This document shows, piece after piece, positions 1-7,774 of a DNA stretch of 64,000 bases. The stretch comes from Acidomonas methanolica (GTDB lineage: Bacteria; Pseudomonadota; Alphaproteobacteria; Acetobacterales; Acetobacteraceae). Position numbers and translations under genes: made by a program. The stretch spans positions 1 to 64,000 of the forward strand of contig NZ_SLZN01000011.1 in NCBI RefSeq assembly GCF_004346035.1. Reading direction: 5' to 3'. Every line of letters begins with the position of its first letter. Position 1 is the stretch's first letter. Below the pieces are notes generated by a model. That model was not told where the DNA came from. It saw only the letters and a list, made by a program, of their open reading frames with translations, and searched no databases.

Positions 1-149
1 TCGATTGGTTCAACAACCACCGCCTCTTCGGTCCCATCGGCTATATCCCACCCGCCGAGGCCGAGGCCAACTACTATGCAGCCCTTCAGATCATCAATAT
101 GGCTGCGTGACTCAAACCAATTAGCCTCCGGGAAACCCGGGACGCTTCA
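1..149 (+). mobile_element. Right end of an IS3-family insertion sequence
   Basis: The last residues of an IS3-type OrfB transposase (3-110) are followed by a GC-rich terminal sequence whose outer end at 147-149 is TCA, the usual terminal triplet of IS3-family right inverted repeats. The probable inverted repeat is 121-149 and contains the CCCGGG core at 137-142. The left part of the element lies outside the window, so the matching repeat and the target duplication cannot be seen. The boundary at 149 is inferred from the TCA end. Confidence 0.7.
3..110 (+). CDS. IS3-family transposase OrfB, C-terminal fragment
   Basis: The reading frame is open from the window edge and stops at TGA 108-110. 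The 35 visible residues begin DWFNNHRLFGPIGYIPPAE and end INMAA. The pattern W-[FY]-N-x-x-R-L-x-x-x-x-G-Y-x-P-P-A-E followed by a YY pair is the typical C-terminus of the integrase-like (rve, DDE) catalytic domain of IS3-group transposases. Nothing upstream is visible, so whether the whole transposase is intact is unknown. It would be made together with OrfA by programmed -1 frameshifting in intact family members. Confidence 0.8.
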   Translation, partial: DWFNNHRLFGPIGYIPPAEAEANYYAALQIINMAA

Positions 150-237
150 CCCTCTTTCCGTGAGCGTTCCGCACGGGCTGTCGAGCGATTCCGGTTTGCG
201 GTAAGAGAGGCCTTCTCACCTCTCGGAAAACGGTCCG

Positions 238-981
238 ATGTTCGATCCCGCTCCCCTCGCCGCTCGCCTGCTGCGCGCCCGCCGCGAGGCCACCTGCATC
301 CCTTGCCCGGCCCCCGGATTCGCGCCGCCTGACGAGGCCGGCGCCTATGCGGTGCAGGATCTGGTCGCCGCCGCGCTCGGCCCTGTGCACGGCTGGAAAG
401 TCGGTGCGTCCGGCCCTGGCGCGACGCCCTCCGCCGCGCCCCTGCACGCCGCGACGATCTTCACAGGCGACACCGCGCTGCCGCCCGGCCTCTGCCGGTT
501 TCACGGCATCGAAGGCGAGATCGCCTGGCAGCTCGGGCGCGATCTGCCCGCCGCCTGCTCAATGGACGAACTCCGTGCGGCCGTCACGGCGCTTCATCCG
601 GTCATCGAAATCGTGGATACCCGCTTCTGCCGTCCCGCCTCGCAGGCGCCGCTCGCCCATCTTGCCGATCAGGGCAGTCATGGCGCGCTCATCGTCGGTC
701 CGGCATTCACCAACTGGCAAGATTTCGACGCCGAAGCGGAGACGGTACGCGTCGAGCTGAACGGCAGGCTGCATGTCGAGACTCCCACGCGAAATGCAGC
801 CGGCGACACGCTGCGTCTTCTCCTCTGGCTCGCCGCGCATGCCGCAGGGCGCGGCCATCCCCTGCGCAAGGGGGATATCATCACGACCGGCTCCCTCACC
901 GGCGCGCCCTTCGTCGAGCCCCGAACGGTCGCGCGGGTGGCGTTCAGCACGCTGGGAGAGGTGACGGCGACAATCCCCTGA
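238..981 (+). CDS. 2-keto-4-pentenoate hydratase-like protein (FAH superfamily)
   Basis: This 247-residue cytosolic protein aligns by eye with the MhpD/2-oxopent-4-enoate hydratase branch of the fumarylacetoacetate hydrolase fold. It has an N-terminal helical part with a GWKVGAS segment near residues 50-58. This is followed by the metal-site stretch GIEGEIAWQLGRDLP near 90-104, the HPVIEIVDTR segment near 120-129, a DQGSHGALIVG segment and a C-terminal KGDIITTGSLTG segment that closes the active site. Family members hydrate 2-oxo-4-enoic acids in aromatic meta-cleavage pathways or decarboxylate oxo-acids. No catabolic partners are visible nearby, so the substrate is open. ATG 238 is preceded by only a weak GGAAAA-like ribosome site. 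The gene begins 88 bp after the IS end. Confidence 0.8.
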   Translation: MFDPAPLAARLLRARREATCIPCPAPGFAPPDEAGAYAVQDLVAAALGPVHGWKVGASGPGATPSAAPLHAATIFTGDTALPPGLCRFHGIEGEIAWQLGRDLPAACSMDELRAAVTALHPVIEIVDTRFCRPASQAPLAHLADQGSHGALIVGPAFTNWQDFDAEAETVRVELNGRLHVETPTRNAAGDTLRLLLWLAAHAAGRGHPLRKGDIITTGSLTGAPFVEPRTVARVAFSTLGEVTATIP

Positions 982-1010
982 GCGTCGCGCGGGACTGACG
1001 CCTGAGCCCC

Positions 1011-1676
1011 TCAATATCCGCCCGGATAGGGCACGACGTACCCGCCATAGCCATAGTTATAGCCATATGGGGCGTAGCCATAAGGATAGGCCTGGACGCC
1101 GTATGAACAGGCGACCGGCATCCAGCCATAATAGCCGGGCGCGCAATAATAGGAGGAGGCGGCCGTGGCGGCGATCGCGCCGCTCAACAGACCGAAACCG
1201 AAGCCCCAGCCGCCCCAGCCCCAACCGCCGCCCCAACCCGGCATACCCCACCCATAGCCGATCCAGCCCGGACCACCCCAGCCCCAGCCGGCGCCGCGCC
1301 ACCCGCCACCCCAGGGACGGCCCCAGCCGCCCCAGGGACGGCCCCAACCGCCGGGATGGCCCCAGCCTCCACCCCAGGGATGACCCCAACCGCCGGGATG
1401 GCCCCAGCCGCCGCCCCCGGGATAACCCCAACCGCCGGGATGGCCCCATCCCCCGGCGCCCCACCCCGGACCGCCGTGGAAACCGGCGGGGCCGACTCCG
1501 CCGGGACCGCCATGGAACCCACCGCCATGGAAACCGCCCCCGCCAAAGCCGCCGGGCCCGCCATGAAAACCACCACCGCCGAAGCCACCACCGGGATGGG
1601 CCGAGACCGGAACCCGGCTTCCGATTGCCGTCGTCAGCAGCAAAGCCGCCACAAGAAACGCCTTTCGCGACATCAT
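1011..1676 (-). CDS. Secreted glycine/tryptophan-rich repeat protein
   Basis: This is a hypothetical exported protein of 221 residues. The N-terminus (MMSRKAFLVAALLLTTAIGS, then VPVSAHPGG) is a clear Sec signal peptide, cleaved probably after SA near residue 28. The mature part is low complexity: GGGFHGGPGGFGG-type glycine repeats first, then tandem GWGHPGG and GWGRPWG units up to about residue 140. A W/Y/G-rich tail follows, with a hydrophobic AIAATAASSYYCAPGYYGWMP segment and many tyrosines at the end. Such proteins are common but uncharacterised in acetic acid bacteria and rhizobia. A wall-associated or metal-binding role (His in every repeat) is only a guess. ATG at 1676 has GGGAG five bases upstream; GTG 1682 is an alternative. 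Confidence 0.7.
   Translation of the reverse strand: MMSRKAFLVAALLLTTAIGSRVPVSAHPGGGFGGGGFHGGPGGFGGGGFHGGGFHGGPGGVGPAGFHGGPGWGAGGWGHPGGWGYPGGGGWGHPGGWGHPWGGGWGHPGGWGRPWGGWGRPWGGGWRGAGWGWGGPGWIGYGWGMPGWGGGWGWGGWGFGFGLLSGAIAATAASSYYCAPGYYGWMPVACSYGVQAYPYGYAPYGYNYGYGGYVVPYPGGY
1306..1465 (-). repeat. Tandem Gly-Trp-Gly coding repeat
   Basis: Within the secreted Gly/Trp protein, short units that read CCGGGATGGCCCCAGCC or CCAGGGACGGCCCCAGCC on the plus strand recur with a spacing of 18-24 bases. They encode GWGHPGG and GWGRPWG heptads. Copies near 1325-1345, 1351-1370 and 1391-1410 are nearly identical at DNA level, which suggests recent expansion by slippage. Confidence 0.7.
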
Positions 1677-1767
1677 CTCCACTCCCTGCCCCGCTGCGAC
1701 GGTGCCTTCACCATAGATCGTGTCGGTTAATGCCCCGCGAAAGAGGCCGTTTCCGCGCGGGAATGCG

Positions 1768-2304
1768 TCAAAATGTCACATTCCGCCTGTCTCGCTCCGA
1801 CCGGCGCGCGCGAATCTGGCCGCCCATACGCTCCAGAACGTCCCGCAAAGGCCCCTCCCCGAACCCGGGAACCGGCACGGGCGACGCGGCGCGGCGCGCT
1901 GTTACGGGCAGGTCAGCAGCAAGTGCAGGATCTTGCACGATTTTCAGATGAAGGACGGGCAAGGCGGGCACCCGTGTCTTGTCGGGGAATTCCCGCCGCA
2001 CGGGACCGAAATAGGCATTGATGCGCTCGATCAGTTGCGGCGCGCGATGCTGCAACTCCATGCCGACCGGGCCCGCGCAGGCAATCGTCACCGTTCCGGC
2101 CGCCAGCCGGCGCGGCGCGGACAGGCGCGCCAGAGCCGGCCCCACGATTTCCTCCCAATCCAGCATCAACCGCGCGGCGGGAGAGGCATGGCGTCGCAAC
2201 ACGGGCGCCGTCACCTTCGTCAACACGGCCCCGAGCGAACGCCCGCCCCTGCCCGTCACGCCCTGGCCCGTCATGCCCTTGCCCCGACTCGCGTCATTCG
2301 TCAT
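1768..2304 (-). CDS. DUF721 / DciA-like protein
   Basis: The 178-residue product carries the DUF721 domain found in DciA, the helicase-loading partner of DnaB in bacteria lacking DnaC, and in many proteins annotated only as DUF721. The visible signature is GRSLGAVLTKVTAPVLRR, a W-x-x-I-V-G motif (DWEEIVGPALA), and the basic/hydrophobic core AGTVTIACAGPVGMELQHRAPQLIERINAYFG. The poorly conserved tail is Arg-rich. ATG 2304 fits, with AGGAAGG about a dozen bases upstream. A longer frame from 2391 would overlap mutY extensively and is less likely. The gene is divergent from mutY, with starts only 9 nt apart. The domain is clear; the DciA role is an inference. Confidence 0.75.
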   Translation of the reverse strand: MTNDASRGKGMTGQGVTGRGGRSLGAVLTKVTAPVLRRHASPAARLMLDWEEIVGPALARLSAPRRLAAGTVTIACAGPVGMELQHRAPQLIERINAYFGPVRREFPDKTRVPALPVLHLKIVQDPALAADLPVTARRAASPVPVPGFGEGPLRDVLERMGGQIRARRSERDRRNVTF

Positions 2305-2313
2305 ATCGAAGCC

Positions 2314-3378
2314 GTGCCTTCCTCTGCCGCCCTGCTCGCCTGGTATGACCGTCACCGCCGCGCCATGCCGTGGCGCGCCGCTCCGGGTCACGCGGCCTCA
2401 CCCTATCACGTCTGGCTGAGCGAAATCATGCTCCAACAGACGACGGTCGCCGCCGTGCGTCCGTATTTTACCCGTTTCATCACGCGCTATCCCACCGTCG
2501 CGACGCTGGCGCAGGCGCCCCGGGACGACGTCCTCGCCCTCTGGGCCGGGCTCGGCTATTATTCCCGCGCCCGCAATCTCCATGCCTGCGCGCGGCAGAT
2601 CGCTGATATGGGCCGTTTTCCCCAGACGGTCGCCGATCTGACGCGTCTCCCGGGGATCGGTCCCTACACCGCCCGCGCCATCGCCGCGATCGCCTTCGAC
2701 CAACCCGTCATTCCGGTCGACGGCAATGTCGAGCGCGTCACCGCCCGCGTGTTCAACGTGCAGGACCCGCTTCCCGGCGCGCGCAGGATACTGGCGCAAC
2801 TGGCCGAGCGGCTGAACGAGGAGCCGGAGGCCAGGGCGCGTCCGGGCGATTTCGCGCAGGCCCTGTTCGATCTCGGCGCCACGATCTGCACGTCGCGCAA
2901 TCCGGCCTGCGGTCTCTGCCCCTGGCGCGAGGACTGCGCGGGAGCGAAGACGGGCGATCCGGCATCTCTCCCCCGCCGCGCGCCGAAGGCGGCCCGGCCG
3001 CAGCGCTTCGGCACCTGTTTCGCCGTCCTCGACGGGCAGGACGCGATCTGGCTGCGGCGACGGCCCGAGTCCGGCCTGCTCGGCGGCATGACCGAACTGC
3101 CCGGCACGCCGTGGCGCGACACGCGCTGGACGGCGGAGGACGCCGCCGCATATTGTCCCTTTCCGGGACGTTTCCGCGAACTCGCCATGATCAACCACGT
3201 CTTCACTCATTTCAGCCTGCAACTGACCGTCATGTTCGGCCGCGTCGCACAGTTCGACGCACGGCAGGAAGGGTTTTCCTGCGCTCTGTCGATGATCGGC
3301 GCGCAGGCTCTGCCCAGCGTGATGCGCAAGACCATCGGTCCCGTTCTGGCGGCACTTCAGCAGGAGAGTTCTCCGTGA
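2314..3378 (+). CDS. mutY: A/G-specific adenine DNA glycosylase MutY
   Basis: MutY removes adenine mispaired with 8-oxoguanine. All family hallmarks are visible in the 354 residues. Catalytic Glu37 lies in LSEIMLQQTTV. The helix-hairpin-helix LPGIGPYTARAIA is followed by the catalytic Asp in VDGNVERV. A 4Fe-4S cluster pattern C-x6-C-x2-C-x5-C lies in CTSRNPACGLCPWREDC. A C-terminal NUDIX-like 8-oxoG recognition domain begins near residue 230. The GTG at 2314 is chosen because it gives the standard short N-terminus before WYDRHRRAMPW. No in-frame ATG precedes that point in the protein-like region. The stop overlaps the GTG of the next gene, so the two are translationally coupled. Confidence 0.93.
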   Translation: MPSSAALLAWYDRHRRAMPWRAAPGHAASPYHVWLSEIMLQQTTVAAVRPYFTRFITRYPTVATLAQAPRDDVLALWAGLGYYSRARNLHACARQIADMGRFPQTVADLTRLPGIGPYTARAIAAIAFDQPVIPVDGNVERVTARVFNVQDPLPGARRILAQLAERLNEEPEARARPGDFAQALFDLGATICTSRNPACGLCPWREDCAGAKTGDPASLPRRAPKAARPQRFGTCFAVLDGQDAIWLRRRPESGLLGGMTELPGTPWRDTRWTAEDAAAYCPFPGRFRELAMINHVFTHFSLQLTVMFGRVAQFDARQEGFSCALSMIGAQALPSVMRKTIGPVLAALQQESSP

Positions 3379-3986
3379 CACCGACAGCATCCGGTCAGCG
3401 CTACTGGCTCCTCGACCATTTCGGCGGCATGCTCGATCACGATGTTCTGCACGACCGCATGACGACACGCCCCATTGCGGGCCAGACCTATCCGGGGCTT
3501 TTCTTCTACGCCGAGGATGTGACCGCGCCGCCATTCGACGTGGATCTCCGCAAGATCGTCTCCCTGCCGATGCCGCTGCCCGCCCTGCGCGCCGTCCCGA
3601 CCGATCACACCGGATTGATCGCCCTGGCGCTGCGCGACACCCGGCCCGTGACCTATCTGACCAGCACGCTGTTCGACCATCTCCATGACGACGCGACTGA
3701 GGTGCGGGAATGGGAGCGCTTCCTGCCGGTTTCGGAAGCGTTGCTGCATGCGCTCGTCATCGCCTCGGACACGCGGCTTTCCACCCTCTCAAGCGGAGAG
3801 GACGCCACGCCGGGGCCGCTCGTCATCGAGCACGGTCATCACGCGCGAATCGGCGACTTGGCATTTCCGCTGGGAGAAAACGCCGAACGCCTGGAACAGA
3901 TCGCCACGCTGCCGCCGGGCACGTCTCACACGGTCACGCTGATGACCCGGAACGGTCCACGCGACACCCTCGTGCGCCGGGTCTGA
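3375..3986 (+). CDS. Hypothetical protein coupled to mutY
   Basis: The product is 203 residues of unknown function. GTG 3375 overlaps the mutY stop (GTGA), and AGGAGAG sits 6-12 bases upstream, so translation is probably coupled. The protein is soluble, with no signal peptide or membrane helix. It begins with SGQRYWLLDHFGGMLDHDVLHDR and contains a His/Asp-rich middle and a C-terminal stretch of GPLVIEHGHHARIGDLAFPLGE, suggestive of a beta-rich fold. I do not recognise a domain. The position suggests co-expression with base-excision repair, but nothing in the sequence points to a DNA function. Confidence 0.7.
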   Translation: MTPTASGQRYWLLDHFGGMLDHDVLHDRMTTRPIAGQTYPGLFFYAEDVTAPPFDVDLRKIVSLPMPLPALRAVPTDHTGLIALALRDTRPVTYLTSTLFDHLHDDATEVREWERFLPVSEALLHALVIASDTRLSTLSSGEDATPGPLVIEHGHHARIGDLAFPLGENAERLEQIATLPPGTSHTVTLMTRNGPRDTLVRRV

Positions 3987-4045
3987 CCGGTATAGGCAAT
4001 GGACGGACTGTCAATGGCCGGATTTGTGGGCAAGCGAAAGCCGGT

Positions 4046-4273
4046 TTACCCTCGCAGGCGTCGGCCAAGAAAAATGCCGGCGATCAGGGTCATAGCGATG
4101 AAAAGCAGCGGCTGATCGGCGGTCAGATCGCCCAATGTGCGCCCGGCTTCCCGCGTGAGGCTTCGGGAAAACCCGCGCAGCCGCGCGGCGGTAGGGGCAT
4201 CGAAAATCCCTTCCGCCCCCTCCTGAAGCCGCGCGACCGACGGGTCCAGCCCGTTCCGCAAATCAGATGCCAT
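4046..4273 (-). CDS. Small membrane-anchored protein, DUF883-like tail
   Basis: A 75-residue protein with an amphipathic, charged N-terminal half (ASDLRNGLDPSVARLQEGAEG onward) and one C-terminal membrane helix (QPLLFIAMTLIAGIFLGRRLRG). A membrane helix ending in F/Y-x-x-G-R-R resembles the tail of DUF883 (ElaB/YgaM/YqjD) proteins, which tether ribosomes or other partners to the inner membrane, but the body is shorter than usual. AGGTGAG lies upstream of ATG 4273. Assignment to the family is tentative. Confidence 0.55.
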   Translation of the reverse strand: MASDLRNGLDPSVARLQEGAEGIFDAPTAARLRGFSRSLTREAGRTLGDLTADQPLLFIAMTLIAGIFLGRRLRG

Positions 4274-4373
4274 GTCTTCTCACCTTGTCGCAAATGCTGT
4301 TCCGCCTCAAGGAAGCGGCGAGACACCGCGCTGTCAAGATGGAATGAGTTGGCATAATGTCTCGACGGCGGGA

Positions 4374-4399
4374 TAAAAAAACCGGCCTGAAGGCCGGTT
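4374..4399 (-). terminator. Intrinsic terminator of the rplQ operon
   Basis: Stem AACCGGCC (4380-4387) pairs with GGCCGGTT (4392-4399) around a TGAA loop. On the minus strand the hairpin is followed by a run of T (A at 4375-4379 on plus). It lies 24 bases beyond the rplQ stop and closes the r-protein block. Confidence 0.85.
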
Positions 4400-4422
4400 T
4401 CTTCATGTGCTGAGGGCTGCGT

Positions 4423-4848
4423 TCAGGCCGCCAGCGGCTCCTCGCCGGTCAGGTTCTGAACCGGGCCGCTATCCTGGCCCTTGGCCTCGACATCGCGCTC
4501 GACCATCTCGATCACCGCCATGTCCGCATTGTCGCCATAGCGCATGCCCGCCTTCAACACGCGGGTATAGCCGCCTGAACGCGCCTTGTAGCGCTCGGCA
4601 ACCGTCGAGAAGAGCTTCGCGACGATCGCGTCGTCACGAAGCTGCGCGAAAGCCTGCCGACGGGCATGCAGCGTACCGCGCTTGCCAAGCGTGATCAGCT
4701 TCTCCACCACCGGGCGAAGCTCCTTCGCCTTGGGCAGGGTCGTCGTGATCTGCTCGTGCTTGATGAGGGCCACGGCCATGTTGCGGAACATGGCGGCGCG
4801 GTGGGACGAGGTAACTCCAAGCTTACGCCCGGCAACACCATGACGCAT
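4423..4848 (-). CDS. rplQ: 50S ribosomal protein L17
   Basis: L17 (141 residues) sits at the polypeptide exit side of the large subunit. The N-terminus [11 protein letters not shown], the R-x-A-M-x-x-N-M segment ([14 protein letters not shown]) and [18 protein letters not shown] are diagnostic. The ATG at 4848 gives this standard start; a longer open frame upstream to 4950 overlaps rpoA and is rejected. It is the last gene of the alpha operon, 37 nt after rpoA, and is followed by an intrinsic terminator. The C-terminal [21 protein letters not shown] extension is typical of alphaproteobacteria. Confidence 0.97.
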   Translation of the reverse strand: MRHGVAGRKLGVTSSHRAAMFRNMAVALIKHEQITTTLPKAKELRPVVEKLITLGKRGTLHARRQAFAQLRDDAIVAKLFSTVAERYKARSGGYTRVLKAGMRYGDNADMAVIEMVERDVEAKGQDSGPVQNLTGEEPLAA

Positions 4849-4885
4849 GGTCGTTCTTCCTTCTGCTTGCTCTGTGAGGCGTGGC

Positions 4886-5905
4886 TCAGAACGTCTCGTC
4901 GAGACGCTTGGCCAGTTCCTCGATGTTCTCGGGGGGCCATGTCGGCACACTCATGCCGAGCGACAGCCCCATGGAAGACAGCACTTCCTTGATTTCGTTG
5001 AGCGACTTGCGGCCGAAATTCGGCGTCCGCAGCATCTCCTGTTCCGACTTCTGAACGAGATCGCCGATATAGACGATGTTGTCGTTCTTCAGGCAGTTCG
5101 CGCTGCGGACGGAAAGTTCCAGTTCGTCCACCTTGCGCAGCAGGTTGCGGTTGAACGGCAGGTCGTCGCGCGGCTCTTCCTGACGGACCGGGCGCGGCTC
5201 GTCGAAATTGATGAAGAGCTGAAGCTGGTCCTGCAGGATGCGCGCCGCCAGCGCCAGCGCATCCTCTGGCGTGACCGCGCCGTTCGTGTCCACCGTCAGC
5301 AGGAGCTTGTCGTAATCCGTGACCTGTCCGACACGGGTCGGCTCGACCTTGTAGGACACGCGCCGCACCGGCGAGTAGATCGCATCGACGGGGATCAGAC
5401 CGATCGGCGCGTCCTCGGGGCGGTTCGCGGCCGCCGGAACGTAGCCCTTCCCCGTGTTGACCGTCAGCTCCATGCCGAGCTTCACGCCGTCGTCCAGCGT
5501 GCAGATCACCAGATCGGGGTTCATGATCTCGATGTCATGACCGGCCTGGATCTGCCCGGCCTTGACCTCGCCCGGCCCGGTGGCCGTAAGGATCATGCGC
5601 TTCGGCCCCTCGCCATGCATGCGCAGGGAAAGCTGCTTGATGTTCAGCACGATGTCCGTCACGTCCTCGCGGACGCCGGGAACGGACGAGAATTCATGCA
5701 GCACGCCGTCGATCTGGATCGCCGTGACGGCGGCGCCCTGGAGGGAGGAGAGCAGCACGCGACGGATCGCGTTGCCGAGCGTCATGCCGAAACCGCGCTC
5801 CAGCGGCTCCGCAACGACGGTGGCCGTGCGCGACGGTTCCGAGCCGGGCTCGACTTCCAGCTTTTCCGGCTTGATGAGCGACTGCCAGTTCTTCTGGAGG
5901 ACCAA
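4886..5905 (-). CDS. rpoA: RNA polymerase subunit alpha
   Basis: The 339-residue alpha subunit nucleates RNA polymerase assembly and binds UP elements and activators. The N-terminal domain contains [23 protein letters not shown]; the C-terminal domain carries the helix-hairpin-helix region [14 protein letters not shown]. The start is TTG at 5905 ([18 protein letters not shown]), supported by GAAAGG eight bases upstream; no ATG or GTG is available at the conserved N-terminus. It lies in the alpha operon, 164 nt after rpsK and 37 nt before rplQ. The 164-nt gap shows no obvious terminator. Confidence 0.97.
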   Translation of the reverse strand: MVLQKNWQSLIKPEKLEVEPGSEPSRTATVVAEPLERGFGMTLGNAIRRVLLSSLQGAAVTAIQIDGVLHEFSSVPGVREDVTDIVLNIKQLSLRMHGEGPKRMILTATGPGEVKAGQIQAGHDIEIMNPDLVICTLDDGVKLGMELTVNTGKGYVPAAANRPEDAPIGLIPVDAIYSPVRRVSYKVEPTRVGQVTDYDKLLLTVDTNGAVTPEDALALAARILQDQLQLFINFDEPRPVRQEEPRDDLPFNRNLLRKVDELELSVRSANCLKNDNIVYIGDLVQKSEQEMLRTPNFGRKSLNEIKEVLSSMGLSLGMSVPTWPPENIEELAKRLDETF

Positions 5906-6069
5906 TGTCGTGGCCTTTCAAACAACGCGTTCCGCAGGAGGCAGAGAGCCGTTCCGCCGAAACGACGACCGCGCGAAACCCGCGCGGCCAGACGAAGCCA
6001 AGAGATGCCGCAAGCGGCACCCGCGATATCCGCGGCGAGGCGCCTCTCCGGCGTCCCGCCGAAACGCCG

Positions 6070-6462
6070 TCAGACGCGGCGACGCTTGCGCGGACGGCAA
6101 CCGTTATGCGGCACCGGCGTCATGTCGCGAATCGAGGTGATGGAGAACCCCACCGCCTGCAACGCGCGCAGCGCGCTCTCGCGCCCCGAACCCGGACCGG
6201 ACACCTCGATCTCCAGCGTCTCCATGCCGTGCTCGCGCGCCTTGCGGCCCGCATCCTCGGCCGCGACCTGCGCCGCGTACGGGGTGGATTTGCGCGAGCC
6301 CTTGAAGCCTTGAGCGCCGGCCGAGGACCACGCGATCGAATTGCCCTGGGCGTCGGAGATGGTGATCATGGTGTTGTTGAACGTGGAAAGCACGTGCGCG
6401 ACACCGGAGATGATGTTCTTGCGCTCTTTCTTGCGAACGCGCGGAGCTGCGGCCTTGGCCAT
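6070..6462 (-). CDS. rpsK: 30S ribosomal protein S11
   Basis: S11 (130 residues) lies on the platform of the small subunit next to the E site. The conserved [22 protein letters not shown] and the C-terminal [13 protein letters not shown] are visible. ATG 6462 gives [16 protein letters not shown], the usual alphaproteobacterial N-terminus. It follows rpsM by 44 nt in the alpha operon. Confidence 0.97.
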   Translation of the reverse strand: MAKAAAPRVRKKERKNIISGVAHVLSTFNNTMITISDAQGNSIAWSSAGAQGFKGSRKSTPYAAQVAAEDAGRKAREHGMETLEIEVSGPGSGRESALRALQAVGFSITSIRDMTPVPHNGCRPRKRRRV

Positions 6463-6506
6463 GGTGAGGTCGTCCTAAATGTATCGGGGCGTGTCGGAGC
6501 TGAAGA

Positions 6507-6884
6507 TCAGCGCGTGACCTTCTTCTTGCCGGCGATCGCCACGGCCTTGCCCTTGCGGGTGCGGGCGTTGGTGTGAGTGCGCTGGCCGCGCACCGGCAGG
6601 CCGCGACGGTGACGCAGACCACGATAGCAGCCGAGATCCATCAGGCGCTTGATGTTCATCGCCGTTTCGCGACGAAGATCGCCTTCGACGCGGTACTCCC
6701 CGTCGATCAGTTCACGGATCTTCACGATCTCGTCGTCGCTCAGCTCGTTGACGCGCTTCGCGTCGGGAATCTCGAGCTGCTTGACGATCGCCTGCGCACG
6801 CGACGGCCCGATGCCGTAGATATAGCGCAGGGCAATAACCACCCGCTTGTTGGTCGGAATATTCACGCCGGCAATACGCGCCAC
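6507..6884 (-). CDS. rpsM: 30S ribosomal protein S13
   Basis: S13 (125 residues) forms subunit bridges at the head. The start is GTG 6884, which gives the conserved (V)[14 protein letters not shown]-terminus and has AGGGAG just upstream; another GTG at 6893 is possible but would add three non-conserved residues. The [10 protein letters not shown] helix-hairpin-helix and the basic C-terminal [15 protein letters not shown] tail are intact. It is the first gene of the alpha operon and has its own promoter at 7046-7073. Confidence 0.96.
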   Translation of the reverse strand: MARIAGVNIPTNKRVVIALRYIYGIGPSRAQAIVKQLEIPDAKRVNELSDDEIVKIRELIDGEYRVEGDLRRETAMNIKRLMDLGCYRGLRHRRGLPVRGQRTHTNARTRKGKAVAIAGKKKVTR

Positions 6885-7045
6885 GCCACTCACTCCCTGC
6901 CCGCCGCGCAAGATGCCCGGCGATTCATGCTATTCAATTCGTCCCGGCCTGCTGCCGGATCAAAGATGGAGCGCCGCTGCGGCCCGTCCATCCCCGCCCC
7001 TGCGGAGATTGGCCGGAACCCGGCGGCGCTGTGTCGAGGGCGCGC

Positions 7046-7073
7046 AATATAACGGCGACCCCCTCCGAGTCAA
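7046..7073 (-). promoter_or_regulatory. Sigma-70-type promoter of rpsM-rpsK-rpoA-rplQ
   Basis: On the minus strand TTGACT (7068-7073) and TATATT (7046-7051) are separated by 16 bases. Both boxes are close to consensus and sit in a local AT-rich stretch. The start codon of rpsM is about 160 bases downstream, leaving room for an S4-type leader control region. Confidence 0.7.
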
Positions 7074-7098
7074 ACAAAATTGATCACTTCTTCGTGAT
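7071..7098 (-). terminator. Possible intrinsic terminator after adk
   Basis: Directly beyond the adk stop, ATCAC (7083-7087) pairs with GTGAT (7094-7098) around a six-base loop. On the minus strand the hairpin is followed by CAATTTTGTTT. The stem is only five pairs, so termination is probably partial. The T-rich tract overlaps the promoter region of rpsM. Confidence 0.45.
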
Positions 7099-7099
7099 G

Positions 7100-7774
7100 T
7101 CACGCCTCAGAGAGCGGCTTTGCGCCATGCGCCTCGAGATAATGATCGATCACGGCGCTTATCGCCTCGATCGAGGCCATGCCGTCGATCCGCTTCAAAC
7201 GGCCCGCGCGCTCATAATAGGGGAGAATCGGCAAAGTCTGCTGATGATAGACGTCCAGCCGTTTCGCGACCGTCTCGCGATTGTCGTCCGGACGGTGCAC
7301 GAATTCATGGCTGCCGCACACATCGCAGATACCCGGCACCTTGGTGGGCTTGAGCGTGTCATGATAGCTCGCACCGCACTTCGCACAGGCGAAACGCCCG
7401 GCGATGCGTTCGATCAGCAGCGGCTCGTCCACTTCCAGCAACAGAACCGCGTCGATCTTCAGGCCGCGCGCCTCCAGCATCTCGTCCAGCGCCCGGGCCT
7501 GCGATTCGGTCCGCGGAAAACCGTCGAGAATGAAGCCCCGCGCGCAATCCGGCTTCTGCACCCGCGATTCGATCATCGCGATCATGATCTCGTCGGAAAC
7601 GAAGTCCCCACGCTCCATGATCGCCTTCGCCTTGCGCCCGATCTCCGTGTCCGCGGCGACTTCCGCGCGCAGCATGTCGCCCGTGGAGATCTGCACAAAG
7701 CCGTAGCGCCCTTCCAGCCGCTTGGCCTGGGTGCCCTTTCCGGCGCCTGGCGGGCCGAGAAGAATGATGTTCAT
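7100..7774 (-). CDS. adk: Adenylate kinase
   Basis: Adk interconverts ATP, AMP and ADP. The 224-residue long form shows the P-loop [10 protein letters not shown] at residues 7-16 and the AMP-binding [19 protein letters not shown] and the arginine-rich [13 protein letters not shown] are also present. The lid contains four cysteines in two C-x2-C pairs (CAKC and CDVC), which in other bacteria bind structural zinc. ATG 7774 overlaps the secY stop by 4 nt, so adk is translationally coupled to secY, the usual arrangement at the end of the spc operon. Confidence 0.97.
   Translation of the reverse strand: MNIILLGPPGAGKGTQAKRLEGRYGFVQISTGDMLRAEVAADTEIGRKAKAIMERGDFVSDEIMIAMIESRVQKPDCARGFILDGFPRTESQARALDEMLEARGLKIDAVLLLEVDEPLLIERIAGRFACAKCGASYHDTLKPTKVPGICDVCGSHEFVHRPDDNRETVAKRLDVYHQQTLPILPYYERAGRLKRIDGMASIEAISAVIDHYLEAHGAKPLSEA

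Noticed and set aside
121-504. Minus-strand frame of 127 codons
   Set aside because: It overlaps the IS end and the hydratase-like gene, is Arg/Gly-rich like other antisense frames, and lacks a ribosome site.
1290-1560. Possible CRISPR-like array because of regular short repeats
   Set aside because: Units of 18-24 bases follow each other without unique spacers and keep a reading frame; they are coding repeats of the Gly/Trp protein. No CRISPR array or cas gene was seen anywhere in the window.
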